Assembly (NCBI GenBank): GCA_002719575.1
Contig: PBHS01000035.1
Span: 55,776 to 63,032, forward strand
DNA: 7,257 bases
Reading direction: 5' to 3'
Source: Gammaproteobacteria bacterium
GTDB lineage: Bacteria > Pseudomonadota > Gammaproteobacteria > Pseudomonadales > Pseudohongiellaceae
Below are positions 5,557-7,257 of the stretch, one piece after another (positions within the stretch are counted from its first letter, which is position 1; the number at the start of each line of letters is the position of its first letter). The position numbers and the translations under genes are program-made. The notes under the pieces are model-generated. The model was not told the origin of the DNA. It saw nothing but the letters and a program-made list of their open reading frames with translations, and searched no databases.

Positions 5557-7257
5557 ATGACTAGTCAATTATTGGAATCTCTGCCTCTGACCCATTTGAA
5601 AGGTGTGGGGCCCGCGCTTGAACGAAAGTTCGGCCAGCTCGGCATCACTAGCATCGAAGCGCTGTTGTTCCATCTACCCTTACGTTATGAAGACCGCACA
5701 CGCATAACGGCGATCAGGCAAGCTCGGCTTGGCGAGTTTATGCAGCTCGAAGGCAAAATCGGATCTACTTCTGTCCAGTTTGGGCGGCGCCGAAGCTTGC
5801 AGTGCGCGGTGGTGGATTCAACCGGCGTCATAAACCTTCGATTCTTTCACTTCAGCGCCGCGCAAAAAAATGCGTTGGCACCAGGAGCCCGTATCCGCTG
5901 CTACGGCGAAGTGCGCCGCGGTCGGTCAGGGCTGGAGATTTATCATCCCGAATATCGCATCCTTAAGGCCGGAAAGGAGGAGCCTGTTCCGGACATATTC
6001 ACCGCGATCTATCCCACCACGGAGGGCCTTAAGCAGGGGCGCATACGGGATGTGATTAAGCAGGCGCTAAGTTTGCTCGATCAAGCAGAAGGCTTAAAAG
6101 ATTGTCTCCCCGAAGAAATAATCAAGCAATTCAATCTCTTTAGGCTAACCGAATCCATCAAGCTGATTCATCGCCCGCCTCTGGATTCCCCCTTGGAATG
6201 GATGAGTTCAAATGCAAACCCTGGTGCAAGGCGTCTTGCTTTTGAAGAACTTCTTGCGCACCGGCTCTGTATGCGCCGATTCAAAGCACTCTTCGCTCAG
6301 CGCCGTGCCCCAGTCTTGAAAGAGGGCAGCGAGTTGATCAAAAGATTCGAAGGGTCTCTGCCTTTCAAGCTTACTGCTTCGCAACGCCAAGCATCTGCGG
6401 AGATCATGGCTGACTTGATGACCTCCACGCCAATGCTCAGACTTCTGCAAGGGGACGTTGGGTCGGGCAAAACGCTCGTTGCAGCACTTAGCTCATTAAG
6501 GTGTCTTGCCAGTGGCTTCCAAGTCGCTTTGATGGCTCCTACTGAAATTTTGGCAGAACAGCACTGTGCCAGTTTTCGCGCCTGGTTTGAACCGTTTGGA
6601 ATCAAGGTAGGTTGGCTCAGCGGCAAGACCCGGGCAGCAGAGAGAAAGCAAGTTCTTCAACAACTTTTGAGCGGTGAGTGTCAGCTCCTAATAGGAACCC
6701 ATGCGCTATTTCAGGACCAAGTCCTTTATAAATCACTCGGTCTGATAATTGTAGACGAGCAGCATCGTTTTGGTGTTCATCAACGTTTATCGCTGAGAGA
6801 CAAAGGCGGCACAGAAAAGTTCAATCCACATCAACTGGTGATGACGGCTACTCCGATACCTCGGACGCTTGCGATGAGCGCTTATGCAGACCTAGAATGT
6901 TCGGTAATTTCCGAGCTCCCGCCAGGCCGCACGCCAGTCAACACAGCGCTCATATCAGCCTCGCGGCGGACAGAAGTTACCGATCGGATCCGACGCGCCT
7001 GTAGCTCAGGACAGCAAGCATACTGGGTATGCACTTTGATCGAAGAATCAGAGCAGCTCCAGGCACAAGCTGCCGAAGCCACCGCGGCGTCTCTTCAAAG
7101 CAAACTTAAGAATCTGAAAATCAGCTTAATCCATGGGCGCATGAAAGCGGCGCAAAAACAGAAAATAATGGATGACTTTAAACGAGGGGTAATCCACTTG
7201 CTTGTTGCTACAACCGTGATAGAAGTGGGGGTCGATGTTCCCAACGCCAGCTTGATG
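5557..7257 (+). CDS. recG: ATP-dependent DNA helicase RecG (3' end beyond window)
   Basis: RecG is a superfamily 2 double-strand DNA translocase that regresses stalled forks and migrates Holliday junctions in replication repair. The window shows 567 uninterrupted codons; E. coli RecG has 693 residues, so roughly 125 are missing at the right edge. The N-terminal wedge/OB domain begins MTSQLLESLPLTHLKGVG, with HLPLRYEDRT at 39-48 and YPTTEGLKQ at 152-160. Helicase motifs follow in order: PFKLTASQ (269-276), Walker A GDVGSGKT (299-306), MAPTEILAEQH (326-336), DEQH (400-403), TATPIPRT (430-437), HGRM (526-529) and ATTVIEVGVDVP (551-562). The Arg-finger motif VI and the C-terminal TRG motif lie outside. 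The ATG at 5557 aligns with the E. coli start, though only a weak AAGAG lies 2 nt before it. The link to spoT is conserved across gammaproteobacteria. Confidence 0.97.
   Translation, partial: MTSQLLESLPLTHLKGVGPALERKFGQLGITSIEALLFHLPLRYEDRTRITAIRQARLGEFMQLEGKIGSTSVQFGRRRSLQCAVVDSTGVINLRFFHFSAAQKNALAPGARIRCYGEVRRGRSGLEIYHPEYRILKAGKEEPVPDIFTAIYPTTEGLKQGRIRDVIKQALSLLDQAEGLKDCLPEEIIKQFNLFRLTESIKLIHRPPLDSPLEWMSSNANPGARRLAFEELLAHRLCMRRFKALFAQRRAPVLKEGSELIKRFEGSLPFKLTASQRQASAEIMADLMTSTPMLRLLQGDVGSGKTLVAALSSLRCLASGFQVALMAPTEILAEQHCASFRAWFEPFGIKVGWLSGKTRAAERKQVLQQLLSGECQLLIGTHALFQDQVLYKSLGLIIVDEQHRFGVHQRLSLRDKGGTEKFNPHQLVMTATPIPRTLAMSAYADLECSVISELPPGRTPVNTALISASRRTEVTDRIRRACSSGQQAYWVCTLIEESEQLQAQAAEATAASLQSKLKNLKISLIHGRMKAAQKQKIMDDFKRGVIHLLVATTVIEVGVDVPNASLM

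Noticed and set aside
6208..6626. Overlapping minus-strand ORFs opposite recG
   Set aside because: Both are antisense to the conserved recG helicase core; the plus-strand frame is open and matches RecG throughout.

Overview
This is a conserved housekeeping region of a chromosome, most likely from a gammaproteobacterium. The predicted proteins resemble the E. coli and Pseudomonas versions of PyrE, RNase PH, YicC, Gmk, RpoZ, SpoT, RidA and RecG along their length. I judged this from remembered family sequences, not from a search. I see no insertion sequence, phage gene, CRISPR array, tRNA or rRNA.

Two gene groups diverge from about position 851-985. Leftwards on the minus strand run rph (RNase PH) and then pyrE (orotate phosphoribosyltransferase). 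PyrE is cut by the left edge after 29 codons. Rightwards on the plus strand run yicC, gmk, rpoZ, spoT, ridA and recG. RecG is open at the right edge, with 567 codons visible. The plus-strand genes are tightly packed: gmk overlaps yicC by 8 nt, spoT follows rpoZ by 26 nt, and ridA starts inside the stop of spoT (ATGA). The larger gaps are 117 nt before rpoZ and 81 nt before recG. I see no convincing intrinsic terminator, so co-transcription is plausible.

The genes link nucleotide supply and the stringent response. PyrE and Gmk make UMP and GDP. SpoT makes and degrades (p)ppGpp, which acts on RNA polymerase partly through the omega subunit RpoZ. RNase PH and YicC process or degrade RNA. RidA removes reactive enamine/imine metabolites. 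RecG remodels stalled replication forks.

No new multi-gene system is evident. The notable signals concern translation initiation. The spoT frame has no ATG, GTG or TTG before a GTG that would remove part of the hydrolase site. A good Shine-Dalgarno (GAGGAG) sits 7 nt before an in-frame ATA, which makes AUA the best start candidate. Gmk can begin only at a TTG without a clear ribosome-binding site. The Shine-Dalgarno before pyrE is better placed for a two-codon mini-ORF (ATG AAA TGA) that overlaps the pyrE start.
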